A stretch of 27,716 bases of DNA. It comes from a virus. A program made the position numbers and the translations under genes. Location of the stretch: IMG/VR virus record IMGVR_UViG_3300032291_001968, positions 1 to 27,716 of that record. The stretch is one strand, 5' to 3'. The notes under the pieces are model-generated. The model was not told the DNA's origin. It saw nothing but the letters and a program-made list of their open reading frames with translations, and searched no databases. Below, piece by piece: positions 1-6,395 of this stretch (its first letter is position 1; each line of letters opens with the position of its first letter).

Positions 1-16
1 CAGTGCATGCATCTCA

Positions 17-61
17 CTGCACCTCACCCTGCACCTTACCTAAGGTGCAAGTAAGGTGCAA
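17..61. repeat. TGCACCT direct/inverted repeat cluster
   Basis: A 12-bp unit CTGCACCT(C/T)ACC is tandemly repeated at 17-28 and 29-40. It is followed by two inverted copies TAAGGTGCAA at 41-50 and 52-61. Units two and three form a dyad with 9-bp arms (30-38 and 41-49) around CC. The cluster lies about 35 bp upstream of the promoter proposed for the GP88 operon. An operator array or a replication/packaging-associated repeat are both possible; the sequence alone does not decide. Confidence 0.6.
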
Positions 62-95
62 ACCTGACAAAAGCAGGTGGTTATTATTTATTGTG

Positions 96-124
96 TTGTG
101 TTTTTCTCATCATGTTGCCATAAT
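96..124 (+). promoter_or_regulatory. Candidate sigma70 promoter for the GP88 operon
   Basis: A -35-like TTGTGT (96-101) is separated by 17 bp from CATAAT (119-124), which matches 5 of 6 bases of the -10 consensus. It lies in an A/T-rich stretch about 47 bp before the first start codon of the operon. The -35 is weak (TTG only), so activation through the upstream repeats is possible. Confidence 0.45.
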
Positions 125-170
125 GCATGCACGGCAATACCGCCGACAACGATGACAACGAGGAACAACG

Positions 171-251
171 ATGAAAACTGAAACTATTGAAATGCTGGCC
201 TGCATGGCCGTTTTTGCCCTGTGGGGCGTGCTCTTGGCGCTGGGGGTTTGA
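171..251 (+). CDS. Tiny single-pass membrane protein (26 aa)
   Basis: This 26-residue reading frame has an ATG preceded by a GAGGA ribosome-binding site at proper distance. The product has a short polar N-terminus (MKTETIEM) and then one hydrophobic segment of about 18 residues, so it is predicted to span the inner membrane once. Its stop lies two bases before the ATG of the GP88 gene, which suggests translational coupling. The function is not recognised. Three similar tiny one-helix proteins occur in the recombination operon at 5.7, 6.7 and 9.2 kb. The good ribosome-binding site and tight spacing are the main evidence that it is real. Confidence 0.5.
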   Translation: MKTETIEMLACMAVFALWGVLLALGV

Positions 252-253
252 TC

Positions 254-934
254 ATGCGAATCATCCCCCTGAAAAAGATCGAAGCGCAGGCCGTTTGTGG
301 CTCACTCACGCAAACCTCAAAGATGCCCTGCAAGTCTTCCAGCCTGCCGACTGAAACATGTGAAACCGGTTTCCGCATGGCCAAGATCGCGGGCAGTATC
401 TGCGCGTCTTGCTACGCTGACCGTGGCTTCTATTCCATGTATCAAAACACTATCAAGCCCGCACAATTTGCGCGCTGGGATGCAGTGATGCAGGCCTGCG
501 AATCGGATGAAGCTGCTGAGCTTTGGGTGTCTGGCATGGCCGCGATGATCGGCACCGACCAGTATTTCAGACACCACGACAGCGGAGACCTTCAAGGCCT
601 GCGACACCTCGAGCTGATCGCAGAGCTGGCGCGTGCAACACCTCACACGCGGCACTGGCTCCCGACGCGTGAATATGGTGTTGTGAAAGCCTTCATTGAA
701 AAGCACGGCCGCGATGCACTGCCTGAGAATTTGATCGTCCGCCTGTCGGCCATGTTTCCTGACCGTGCCGTTGTGATTCCCGCATCTTTGCGCGGTATTC
801 ACAATGTGACCGCGTCAAACGTTCACACGGCCCAGCCACTGGGCACGGCCTGCCGCGCACCTGAGCAAAAAGGTGAATGCCGCGACTGCCGCGCTTGCTG
901 GACGTCTGAAGTTATTTCCTACCGCATGCACTGA
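254..934 (+). CDS. GP88-family phage protein
   Basis: The 226-residue product resembles the phage 'gene product 88' (GP88) family. Visible hallmarks are the N-terminal TSKMPCKS(S)SLPTETC stretch near residues 22-38, the ICASCYADRGFY motif near 50-61, a central HDSGD, and a C-terminal cluster of cysteines ending RDCRACW. The conserved Cys residues suggest a bound metal or Fe-S centre, but the family's biochemical role is not established and none is asserted. The start ATG at 254 was chosen over an upstream in-frame GTG (221) because it sits two bases after the preceding small gene's stop and keeps the family N-terminus. It is followed closely by another small conserved gene. Confidence 0.85.
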   Translation: MRIIPLKKIEAQAVCGSLTQTSKMPCKSSSLPTETCETGFRMAKIAGSICASCYADRGFYSMYQNTIKPAQFARWDAVMQACESDEAAELWVSGMAAMIGTDQYFRHHDSGDLQGLRHLELIAELARATPHTRHWLPTREYGVVKAFIEKHGRDALPENLIVRLSAMFPDRAVVIPASLRGIHNVTASNVHTAQPLGTACRAPEQKGECRDCRACWTSEVISYRMH

Positions 935-945
935 AAGGATTTTTT

Positions 946-1128
946 ATGTATATCGTCTGCTGGATGACTGAATCGAAGCGCAGCTATTGGGCCGCGTTTG
1001 AGGATCACGACGACGCGCTCAAAGAGTATGAGCGCCTGAGAGCTCACCCAAAAACCTACACGGCCAGCATGGCCGGGGTGATGGAATCGACAGACTATGC
1101 GCCAGCGCGTGAGCTGCTGACCGCATAA
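946..1128 (+). CDS. Small conserved phage protein (60 aa)
   Basis: The gene starts 11 bp after the GP88 stop with a purine-rich ribosome-binding site (GAAAGGA). The acidic 60-residue product has the pattern MYIVxW...AL..YE.L...P.TYTAS...V.ESTDY, which I recognise from small uncharacterised proteins of beta- and gammaproteobacterial phages. No catalytic motif or membrane segment is visible. A strong terminator follows immediately, so this is the last gene of the short rightward GP88 operon. Confidence 0.7.
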   Translation: MYIVCWMTESKRSYWAAFEDHDDALKEYERLRAHPKTYTASMAGVMESTDYAPARELLTA

Positions 1129-1131
1129 CCT

Positions 1132-1157
1132 ACCCGGCCCCCCGCCGGGTTTTTTTA
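1132..1157 (+). terminator. Rho-independent terminator of the GP88 operon
   Basis: A 7-bp stem ACCCGGC (1132-1138) / GCCGGGT (1144-1150) with a five-C loop is followed directly by a T-rich tract to 1157. It starts three bases after the TAA of the 60-aa gene. Confidence 0.9.
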
Positions 1158-1356
1158 TTGTCCTGCACCTAGGCTGAGCGCGTTTGCGCGTGGCTGGGTG
1201 AGAGTGCACGCCCCTGCCCTTGCGTGGCGGTGCGGTAGCGTGCCCGCGTTTGATTGACTGCCCCCGCGGTAGGAGTGAGACGCGCACACGCAGGCAGAGC
1301 TGAAAGTGCGTCAAACTCTAATTTTGGGTAAACCAAAATCGACAGGATTTTGAATC
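1158..1356. other. Convergent intergenic region, no gene seen
   Basis: About 200 bp separates the rightward GP88 operon from the leftward early operon. The left part is G/C-rich and the right 50 bp is strongly A/T-rich with small dyads. Open frames across it lack ribosome-binding sites and convincing composition. No terminator with a T-run for the leftward operon was identified here; the dyads at 1321-1339 and 1345-1359 are the only candidates. Confidence 0.4.
1321..1339. repeat. A/T-rich inverted repeat downstream of the leftward operon
   Basis: ATTTTGG (1321-1327) and CCAAAAT (1333-1339) are perfect 7-bp arms around GTAAA. On the minus strand the centre reads GGTTTACCC, a 9-mer also found in the centre of the dyad at 5548-5565. 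It lies 18 bp past the last gene of the leftward operon. It could be a protein-binding site or a weak transcript-end hairpin; there is no U-run. Confidence 0.4.
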
Positions 1357-1494
1357 CTAAATTTTCAAATTTGGTTTTGGCTTTGCAGGCAATTGCGGAG
1401 CTGGTGTCTTTGTGCCAAAGATCCTTTCCCACGCATCCTGGTAGCCCTGTCCTGGTCTGCGGTCTGACCCTTTGCCGCCGTCACTTGATGCCAT
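1357..1494 (-). CDS. Small KGS-type phage protein (45 aa)
   Basis: The product begins MASSDGGKGSDRRPGQGYQDAW and continues to WERIFG. It resembles the very short phage proteins of the pattern KGSxxRP...W..IFG that are widespread in enterobacterial and betaproteobacterial phages and have no assigned role. The ATG at 1494 was preferred to an upstream in-frame start at 1578, because the longer extension would overlap most of the preceding small gene and is not part of the pattern. It overlaps the stop of the previous gene by 14 bp. This is the last gene of the leftward early operon. The C-terminus is Lys/Pro-rich. Confidence 0.65.
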   Translation of the reverse strand: MASSDGGKGSDRRPGQGYQDAWERIFGTKTPAPQLPAKPKPNLKI

Positions 1495-1609
1495 TGCGTC
1501 TCTCCAATCGTTTAAGTGCAGGCGCGATGAGCTTGGCCACCCACCACGTCGTTTTGTTTTTGATCTTGATCCTGGCAAGGTGCAGGTGTTTGCGTTGCCT
1601 GACTTTCAT
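1481..1609 (-). CDS. Very small basic protein (42 aa)
   Basis: The 42-residue frame starts at an ATG that overlaps the stop of the preceding gene (ATGA) and ends inside the next gene. The product is strongly basic (many Lys/Arg in the first 20 residues and again near the end), with a short WWVAKLIAPAL stretch in the middle. No family is recognised. It is called because it fits the unbroken overlap chain of the operon. The alternative is that the region is only the leader of the next gene. Confidence 0.45.
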   Translation of the reverse strand: MKVRQRKHLHLARIKIKNKTTWWVAKLIAPALKRLERRNGIK

Positions 1610-1764
1610 GCTTTACTCCAGTAGTTCTCAATCCAGTGGTCATACATGGCCCAGATAACCAGGTATTGCCAGCCCAAGTGCGTAGAGCGCTTGAACGGTC
1701 CATCGAACAGAAGTTCGGCCATGCGCAGGCACATCTCCTTTGATGGTGGTTTGTCATTGGTCAT
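1606..1764 (-). CDS. Small conserved protein (52 aa)
   Basis: This 52-residue protein is coupled to the glutaredoxin gene by an ATGA overlap. It is rich in aromatic residues in its second half (WQYLVIWAMYDHWIENYW), with a KRSTHLGWQY stretch in the middle, and is probably an all-helical soluble protein. I do not recognise a characterised family. A different-frame reading of the same strand (81 residues) has biased composition and was rejected in favour of this one. Confidence 0.55.
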   Translation of the reverse strand: MTNDKPPSKEMCLRMAELLFDGPFKRSTHLGWQYLVIWAMYDHWIENYWSKA

Positions 1765-2000
1765 GCTTGTCCCTCCATTTGCTTGATCGCAGCCTGCAGC
1801 CCAGCTAGGCCCCCGACTCGCTGATCGTTGATAAAGATCTGAGGCATCTGCCGCAAGTCTGGGTAGCTGAACTCGAACGCCTGACGCACGCCCACGTCAT
1901 CAATGCTGTTTTCAACGTAGCGCAGGCCTTTGGACTTCAAGAGCTGCTTAGCGGCCACGCAATTGGGGCAGCTGCTCTTTGTGTAGATGAAGATGTTCAT
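1761..2000 (-). CDS. Phage glutaredoxin
   Basis: This is a complete monothiol/dithiol-fold glutaredoxin of 79 residues, the normal size of the family. The active site is CPNC at residues 11-14, after the first beta strand MNIFIYTKS. The cis-proline follows Met52 (QMPQIF), and GGL at 63-65 forms the glutathione/anion-binding turn. It probably reduces disulfides in the cytoplasm, for example supplying electrons to ribonucleotide reductase during phage DNA synthesis; no reductase gene is in the window, so the host enzyme would be the partner. It overlaps both neighbours by four bases and belongs to the leftward early operon behind the replication protein. Confidence 0.9.
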   Translation of the reverse strand: MNIFIYTKSSCPNCVAAKQLLKSKGLRYVENSIDDVGVRQAFEFSYPDLRQMPQIFINDQRVGGLAGLQAAIKQMEGQA

Positions 2001-2305
2001 CGCTGCTCCCTGATCCAGATTGAGAACGATGCCGCGGTGTCACCAAAGGGCATGCGGTCAATCTGCTCGGCCAGGCGCTCGCGTTCTGCTGCGCGTTCAT
2101 CGGCTAACCGACGTTCAAAGCACTTGGCGACCCAATCGATAAAGACTTTGGCGCTTTCCTCGGCATCACCAGTGAACACAAGGGTGGGGCCATTGAAGTC
2201 AAGCTTGCCAATCTGCTTTTCATCCTTGTGCAGCGACAAGTTGTAATCGGGTTTTATTTTGAACGTGTTTAGCTCACCGATCGGTTGAATGATGTATTCT
2301 GTCAT
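1997..2305 (-). CDS. Conserved phage protein (102 aa)
   Basis: The 102-residue product has an N-terminal beta-rich half with the stretch FNGPTLVFTGDAEESAKVFIDWV near residues 38-60, followed by a highly charged helix (FERRLADERAAERERLAEQ). The GDAEESAKVFIDWVAK stretch recurs in uncharacterised phage proteins near replication genes. No catalytic motif is evident. ATGA overlaps on both sides tie it to the zinc-binding protein and to the glutaredoxin. Function unknown. Confidence 0.7.
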   Translation of the reverse strand: MTEYIIQPIGELNTFKIKPDYNLSLHKDEKQIGKLDFNGPTLVFTGDAEESAKVFIDWVAKCFERRLADERAAERERLAEQIDRMPFGDTAASFSIWIREQR

Positions 2306-2481
2306 TTGCTTGGTCTCCTTGTTGCTCTATGTGTCCAGCAGGCTGCGCAGATCCATCTGGCCGCGCTCATCTGCACACCGCCCTCTGGCGGCTTTAACTC
2401 TTCGCACTTGTTGCACAGCTTGAACTTGTGCATGTTCTTTGATGACTTGGGCATCTCAATTTGGTTTTTCACAAAGCTCAT
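2302..2481 (-). CDS. Small four-cysteine zinc-binding protein (59 aa)
   Basis: The start codon overlaps the stop of the replication gene (ATGA) and the stop overlaps the next ATG in the same way. The product carries two CxxC pairs, C23-N-K-C26 and C45-A-A-C48, spaced about 18 residues apart: a treble-clef or zinc-ribbon type site. The N-terminus is basic and Ser/Lys-rich. Such proteins commonly bind DNA or a partner, but no specific family is recognised. Confidence 0.65.
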   Translation of the reverse strand: MSFVKNQIEMPKSSKNMHKFKLCNKCEELKPPEGGVQMSAARWICAACWTHRATRRPSK

Positions 2482-4589
2482 GCGTCTGCCTCCTCACGCT
2501 GTGCCCAGGTGGGCCCGGCTCCGCTGCCTAGTGCTACACGCGTCTGGCCTGCTTGAGTGAGCACCACGCGCTGGCCTGACATGCGGTTGGCTTTCTTGTA
2601 GGTTTCGAGTGCGACCAGGCCTTCGCGCTCCATGTCTCGCATGATTCCGAAGAACACCTTGCGGTCCAAATGGTTGGGGAACTCTGTGTCGTCTGCCAAA
2701 ACGTTGTAGATGTTTGAGCGCGGTGAGTTGCTGCTCATTGAAAGGTTGACGCCTGCTGCCACTGCTCTGCCGACCAGTTTGAGAATCGCAGCGCGTTGTG
2801 TATTTCGCACCAGTGATTGCGCAGCTTTTTGGCCTGGGATGGTTCCAAAGCGCTTGAAGACTTTGGCGACTGAGTCGAACTCGATGCGCAGCTCTTCTTG
2901 CAGTGGCCCCAGGTTGCACTTCTCATGTCTGAGCACCACGGTGTCAGCATCACGCACCATCGCCCAGCGCGACCTGGCTGAGTTGTTCCAGGCTGTGGAC
3001 CCAGAGAACGTCGTGTTGCTGTCCAGGCCTGCACCACCGCGCACGCTCGCCTTGTCAACGTGCGCCAGCAGCAGGACCGCTGCGCGTGTGACGTTGGCGA
3101 TCAGGTTTAAAGCACGCATGAAACCGCGCACCTCTGTCCTGTCGTTCTCGTTAGACGCGAAGACGTCCGAGGCGTTGTCGATGATGACGACGTTGGCCTT
3201 GCTGGCCACAGTCACATCGGCCAGCCACTGCATGCGCTCTGTAATGGCGCCGTCCTTCCACAGAATGCAGTCGGCCTGGGTCAAGTCATAAACGACCAGG
3301 CGATCGCGCAGCTCTGACATGGAGATGCCAAGGTCTTGGCAAATGTTGGCCACGCGAAAGTGCACGGTGCGTGCCTCGTCCTCGCCGGACAGGATCAGCA
3401 CCTTTGATGGTTTGGTCTCGATGTCAAACAGGCTCATGCCGTGAGCCATCGCCACGCCCAGCTGCAGTGACAGGTTGGACTTGCCCACGCCACCGTTGGC
3501 ACTGAGCAAAGTGACTGTGCCCTCTGGCAGCCAGCCCTCGTAGCGCCAGTTGGTTGGCTCTGGCTGTGTGTGCTCGAGCACGCCCCAGTCCATCGGCTGC
3601 AGGTCGCCAGCAGGTGGCTGCACTGGCTCATCAACTGAGCCACCAGGCATGGATAGATTGACAGTGATGCTCGGCGGCTGGCGCTCTTCAGGCGCGAACT
3701 TCTCAGCACTCTTGACTGCGCGTGGGATCTCAGCGCGCCTGGATTCCCAGCGACGCATCTCCTCTGGATCGCCTGGGCGGTTTTCATCCATCAGGCTGTA
3801 GAGGAAGTCCACAGCTGCACCAGGGAACATGCCACCGGCCACAAGAGAAGCGGCCAAGCGCGTGATGCTTTCGTGATAGACGCGAGCGCCTGGGTTGGGA
3901 TCTGTCAGGCCGGCAATCATTTCGCCTGCATGAGTTGTCGCGCCAGTAGTTGAAGACTTCGTTGTCGGCAACTGTGCAGCAATGCGCAGACCGTCTAAGT
4001 CAATCCCGATGGCCGCGCAGGCGTCGTCCAGGCTCCAGCGAATGTTTGGCTGCCAGACTTCGAGCTTTACTTTCCACTCGCCGGCAGCGCGTGGCTTGGT
4101 GTTCATGCCATTTGGCAGGCGAACGTATCGCACGCAGGCATTGCCAGAGGCGTCATTGCTCCGACCGCGGGCGGCCAAAGCCGACATAAGACGGTCGATC
4201 AATACTTTGTTCGAGGTATCGGCGTCTTCCCCGTCGAGAAAAATACCTACCTGGAACTTGCCAGGACTGGTTTGCAAAGCGTAGGAAAAGCCTTGCACAT
4301 CAGACAGTTGGACGTCGTCTAAGACAAGCACAGCGAGTCGGACAAACGCCGACTTGTTTCTAGCAATTTCACCGTCTGGTGTTGCCGTCAAAACTGACGT
4401 GCAGAAGTAGGTGTTGTCTTGGACAGAACGATCGATCAGGGCCGCTTGATTGGGCAGGCCCTTGTATGCGCGGCCCGACCACACAGCTGGGGGCGCGTTG
4501 TTAGGATCAGCGCGAAACGAGCACACCCAGCCGTGGGTGCCTGGCTCCATCTCGCCGTATATCTCCGCAAGAAAGTCACTGTTGGTCAT
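2478..4589 (-). CDS. Replication protein: primase-like domain plus RepA-type AAA helicase
   Basis: The 703-residue product appears to have two parts. The first ~210 residues resemble plasmid/phage RepB-like primase domains, with a hydrophobic strand ending in two acidic residues (AVLVLDDV) and a later NACVRYVRLPNGMNTK segment. The second part is a RecA-fold helicase of the RepA/AAA_25 type: Walker A ANGGVGKS at about residues 364-371 and Walker B VVIIDNASD at about 466-474, followed by a LLLAHVDK sensor-like strand. The C-terminus may be a winged helix. It probably primes and/or unwinds DNA at the phage origin. The ATG at 4589 was chosen over 4652 or 4610 because GAGG precedes it at a good distance. 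It lies immediately behind the Cro-like gene. Confidence 0.85.
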   Translation of the reverse strand: MTNSDFLAEIYGEMEPGTHGWVCSFRADPNNAPPAVWSGRAYKGLPNQAALIDRSVQDNTYFCTSVLTATPDGEIARNKSAFVRLAVLVLDDVQLSDVQGFSYALQTSPGKFQVGIFLDGEDADTSNKVLIDRLMSALAARGRSNDASGNACVRYVRLPNGMNTKPRAAGEWKVKLEVWQPNIRWSLDDACAAIGIDLDGLRIAAQLPTTKSSTTGATTHAGEMIAGLTDPNPGARVYHESITRLAASLVAGGMFPGAAVDFLYSLMDENRPGDPEEMRRWESRRAEIPRAVKSAEKFAPEERQPPSITVNLSMPGGSVDEPVQPPAGDLQPMDWGVLEHTQPEPTNWRYEGWLPEGTVTLLSANGGVGKSNLSLQLGVAMAHGMSLFDIETKPSKVLILSGEDEARTVHFRVANICQDLGISMSELRDRLVVYDLTQADCILWKDGAITERMQWLADVTVASKANVVIIDNASDVFASNENDRTEVRGFMRALNLIANVTRAAVLLLAHVDKASVRGGAGLDSNTTFSGSTAWNNSARSRWAMVRDADTVVLRHEKCNLGPLQEELRIEFDSVAKVFKRFGTIPGQKAAQSLVRNTQRAAILKLVGRAVAAGVNLSMSSNSPRSNIYNVLADDTEFPNHLDRKVFFGIMRDMEREGLVALETYKKANRMSGQRVVLTQAGQTRVALGSGAGPTWAQREEADA

Positions 4590-4611
4590 TGTTGATGCCT
4601 CAATGACCATC

Positions 4612-4854
4612 TCAAACCTCAACGGCAGCAAGCTCCTCGAGAGTGATGTCAACGCCTTGCTGGCGCGCCATCACAACCAATGCGGACCAATACCGCTGCG
4701 GGATCACGCCGCCCGTTCCGCCTGGTTTTGGCTGACACCAACGCGAGAGGGTTGATTTATCAAGATTTAATGATTCGGCCACACTGGCCTTGCCACCGAG
4801 CTTCTCAATGACACCAAACGCCGGCTCAAGTGTGTGAATTGTGGGGATGCTCAC
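4612..4854 (-). CDS. Cro-like HTH regulator
   Basis: This 80-residue protein has a helix-turn-helix typical of the small 'carph-isopro' Cro analogues. It shows FGVIEKLGGKASVAESLNLDKSTLSRW, then a GGVIPQRYWSALVVMA stretch. It starts at GTG, with AAAGGAGA seven bases upstream. Its position as first gene of the leftward early operon, divergent from the CI-like gene, is the classic cro arrangement. It is expected to bind the intergenic operator and set the lytic choice. The C-terminus is short and acidic (ITLEELAAVEV). Confidence 0.8.
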   Translation of the reverse strand: MSIPTIHTLEPAFGVIEKLGGKASVAESLNLDKSTLSRWCQPKPGGTGGVIPQRYWSALVVMARQQGVDITLEELAAVEV

Positions 4855-4880
4855 CTAAATTCTCCTTTTTGTAATATTAA

Positions 4881-4896
4881 ATTGAGATTGACTCAT
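4881..4896. promoter_or_regulatory. Candidate immunity operator (TGAG-N5-CTCA)
   Basis: In the 92-bp divergent spacer, the minus strand reads ATGAGTCAATCTCAAT. This matches 13 of 16 positions of the perfect dyad at the integrase promoter (TTGAGACAATCTCAAC, 10515-10530). Both have TGAG and CTCA half-sites five bases apart. It overlaps a TTGACT hexamer (4888-4893) that could be the -35 of the repressor promoter, and lies just downstream of the leftward promoter candidate. Inferred binding protein: the CI-like or Cro-like product. Confidence 0.5.
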
Positions 4897-4903
4897 CGTG
4901 GAG

Positions 4904-4932
4904 TTTATGTCACTATGCTTTTTCCCAAACAA
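4904..4932 (-). promoter_or_regulatory. Candidate leftward early promoter
   Basis: On the minus strand TTGTTT (4932-4927) and CATAAA (4909-4904) are 17 bp apart. Transcription would start near 4897, over the proposed operator, and reach the GTG at 4854. A second possible -10 (TAATAT) lies further downstream without a good -35. Both hexamers are weak, so the exact promoter is uncertain. Confidence 0.35.
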
Positions 4933-4946
4933 AATTCGGGTGAAAA

Positions 4947-5537
4947 ATGAATACACAAATGAACACACAATGGTTCAGAGACCGACTTAAAGACAAACAA
5001 ATCTCACAGAGGGGGCTTGCTAAATTGTTAGATATTGACCCTGCAGCGGCCTCTTTGATGCTGCGCGCAAAAAGAAAAATGACAACGCATGAAGCGCATC
5101 AAATTGCAACGATATTGGGTCTGCCGCTCAATGAAATTATGCGCAACGCTGGAATTGAAGTGATTGATGATGTGCGTCGTGTTCCGATCACGGCCTATAT
5201 GGACGAGCACGGTATTGTCTCGCTCATGCCTGCGCGCACGCACGACACAGTTGTTGGCCCTGCTGACTGCCCCATCGGCACTTACGCGATACAGGTGCGC
5301 TCACCAGCAATGATCAAAGACGGCTGGCTGCTGTTTGTGACCCCGACTCAATCGCCAGCTGCGGACAACATTGACAAGCTGTGCTCAACAGCTACAGCTG
5401 AAGGCAAGCAGATCGTTGCAGTGGTTCGCCGTGGATACAGACGCGACACCCACAACCTGATCATGTGGCCCAGCATGCAAGTCTTGGCCGACTCAAATGT
5501 CGCCTGGACGTCCCCTGTTCTTTGGATCAAACCGTAG
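4947..5537 (+). CDS. CI-like repressor with degenerate S24-like domain
   Basis: The 196-residue protein has an N-terminal XRE-type helix-turn-helix (about residues 9-65: ISQRGLAKLLDIDPAAASLMLRAKR) and a C-terminal half resembling the S24/LexA-like oligomerisation and peptidase fold. The motif that normally carries the catalytic serine (GDSM-type) reads SPAM at 119-122, with Ala121 at the serine position. The region where the general-base lysine is expected (VVRRGYRRD, 159-167) has arginines and no lysine. The protein is therefore likely a repressor that does not self-cleave. It is divergent from the Cro-like gene and should maintain lysogeny. A second in-frame ATG exists at 4959. Confidence 0.8.
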   Translation: MNTQMNTQWFRDRLKDKQISQRGLAKLLDIDPAAASLMLRAKRKMTTHEAHQIATILGLPLNEIMRNAGIEVIDDVRRVPITAYMDEHGIVSLMPARTHDTVVGPADCPIGTYAIQVRSPAMIKDGWLLFVTPTQSPAADNIDKLCSTATAEGKQIVAVVRRGYRRDTHNLIMWPSMQVLADSNVAWTSPVLWIKP

Positions 5538-5547
5538 TTTTTCTGCA

Positions 5548-5565
5548 ACTAGGGTTTACCCTAGT
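5548..5565. promoter_or_regulatory. 18-bp palindrome upstream of the recombination-operon promoter
   Basis: ACTAGGGTTTACCCTAGT has perfect 8-bp arms around TT. It begins 11 bp after the repressor gene's stop and ends 20 bp before the -35 of the next promoter. No T-run follows directly, so it looks like a protein-binding site (operator or activator site) more than a terminator, though a weak repressor-transcript terminator cannot be excluded. Confidence 0.5.
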
Positions 5566-5585
5566 GATTTTTGTTGATCTTGTTG

Positions 5586-5614
5586 TTGTGATTTTCGCAT
5601 CATTGACTTATATT
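5586..5614 (+). promoter_or_regulatory. Sigma70-like promoter of the rightward recombination operon
   Basis: TTGTGA (5586-5591) and TATATT (5609-5614) have the ideal 17-bp spacing. The first gene starts 40 bp downstream. This would drive the 12 tightly packed genes from 5654 to 10489. Confidence 0.6.
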
Positions 5615-5653
5615 CACAACTTGTTTTTAACACAACAGCAAGAAAGAACCTAA

Positions 5654-5821
5654 ATGCTGAAACCCAGCCACTTCCAAACCCCCCGCACCCTCGCTGACTG
5701 CACCTTTCCGGTCGGTTACGCAGACAAAGAACCCGTTTACGAATCAATCCTTGGCTACTGCCTGGCACTGGCCATCGGCGTTGGCCTTGCAGTCCTCCTC
5801 GTTGCCTGGTGGAGCAGTTGA
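5654..5821 (+). CDS. Small single-pass membrane protein (55 aa)
   Basis: The 55-residue product begins MLKPSHFQTPRTLADCTF, a start I recognise from small uncharacterised proteins of Burkholderiales phages. It ends in one strongly hydrophobic helix (about residues 33-52, ALAIGVGLAVLLVAW). It is predicted to sit in the inner membrane with about 30 N-terminal residues on one side. It is the first gene behind the operon promoter and overlaps the next gene. The role is unknown. Confidence 0.65.
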   Translation: MLKPSHFQTPRTLADCTFPVGYADKEPVYESILGYCLALAIGVGLAVLLVAWWSS

Positions 5822-6018
5822 ACTGCCCACGCTGCGGAACTTGGACAGAGGTTCTGGAAACCAGGACCAAGCAGGACAACACCAAGCGACGCAGATACCA
5901 ATGCGCAAACCTGCACCGATTTACAACGATAGAACTAGTCAACGAAAAAGTTTCCCCTGAAGTACCCCAAAAAAAAAGCAGTAATTTTTTAAACCCACGA
6001 CTGGACCCACAACTATGA
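5809..6018 (+). CDS. NrdR-like zinc-ribbon protein
   Basis: The product (up to 69 residues) carries CPRCG at the N-terminus, then VLETRTKQDNTKRRRYQC and HRFTTIE. This is the zinc-ribbon pattern of the NrdR N-terminus (CPxCG...V.dtR....RRR.eC..HRFTTxE), but without the ATP-cone domain. It may be a stand-alone DNA-binding zinc ribbon; a role in regulating ribonucleotide reductase is only speculation. The start is uncertain: GTG at 5809, or TTG at 5818, which overlaps the previous stop and has GGTGGAG just before it. The last four bases overlap the next ATG. Confidence 0.7.
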   Translation: MEQLNCPRCGTWTEVLETRTKQDNTKRRRYQCANLHRFTTIELVNEKVSPEVPQKKSSNFLNPRLDPQL

Positions 6019-6395
6019 ACTTAGACGAACTAGCAACAAAGTGGCGAGAAGCCAAACAACGCGAAGAGGCGGCCCGCAATGACCGGGTTGCCATTGAGCA
6101 AGAGATCATTGAACTGCATCCCGCCAAAGAAGAAGGCGCGGTCACGGTGCACACAGCAGGTGGGAACAACGTCACCCTTACCGGCAAGTTAACTTACAAG
6201 GTTGACATCGAAAAGCTGACAGCTCTCACGGGTAGCTGGCCAGCAGAGATTCGGCCCCTCAAGACTAAGGTTGAGGCCGATGAAACCAAACTAAAAGCAA
6301 TTCGCAACGACGTCCCCAAGCTCTGGGCCGAGATCGCTGCTGCTGTAGAAACCAAACCCGCAAAAACTGGGGTTGCAATTAAGTTTAAAGAATGA
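6015..6395 (+). CDS. Conserved phage protein with coiled-coil ends (126 aa)
   Basis: The 126-residue protein has an N-terminal charged helix (MNLDELATKWREAKQREEAARNDR...), a central beta segment (GAVTVHTAGGNNVTLTGKLTYKVD) and a second helical part (PLKTKVEADETKLKAI). This shape occurs in uncharacterised proteins next to Sak4/SSB recombination cassettes of beta- and gammaproteobacterial phages. It may be an accessory factor of recombination or a nuclease modulator; this is inference from position only. It is coupled to both neighbours by ATGA overlaps. Confidence 0.65.
   Translation: MNLDELATKWREAKQREEAARNDRVAIEQEIIELHPAKEEGAVTVHTAGGNNVTLTGKLTYKVDIEKLTALTGSWPAEIRPLKTKVEADETKLKAIRNDVPKLWAEIAAAVETKPAKTGVAIKFKE

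Noticed and set aside
919-1432. Minus-strand frames across the convergent intergenic region and the GP88 end
   Set aside because: Arg/Pro/Gly-rich translation of G/C-rich DNA, no ribosome-binding sites, and they cross a strong terminator.
1512-1757. 81-residue minus-strand frame in place of the 52- and 42-codon genes
   Set aside because: Its composition is biased (His, Arg, Thr, Ser) and it does not fit the overlap chain, whereas the alternative frames have exact ATGA junctions.
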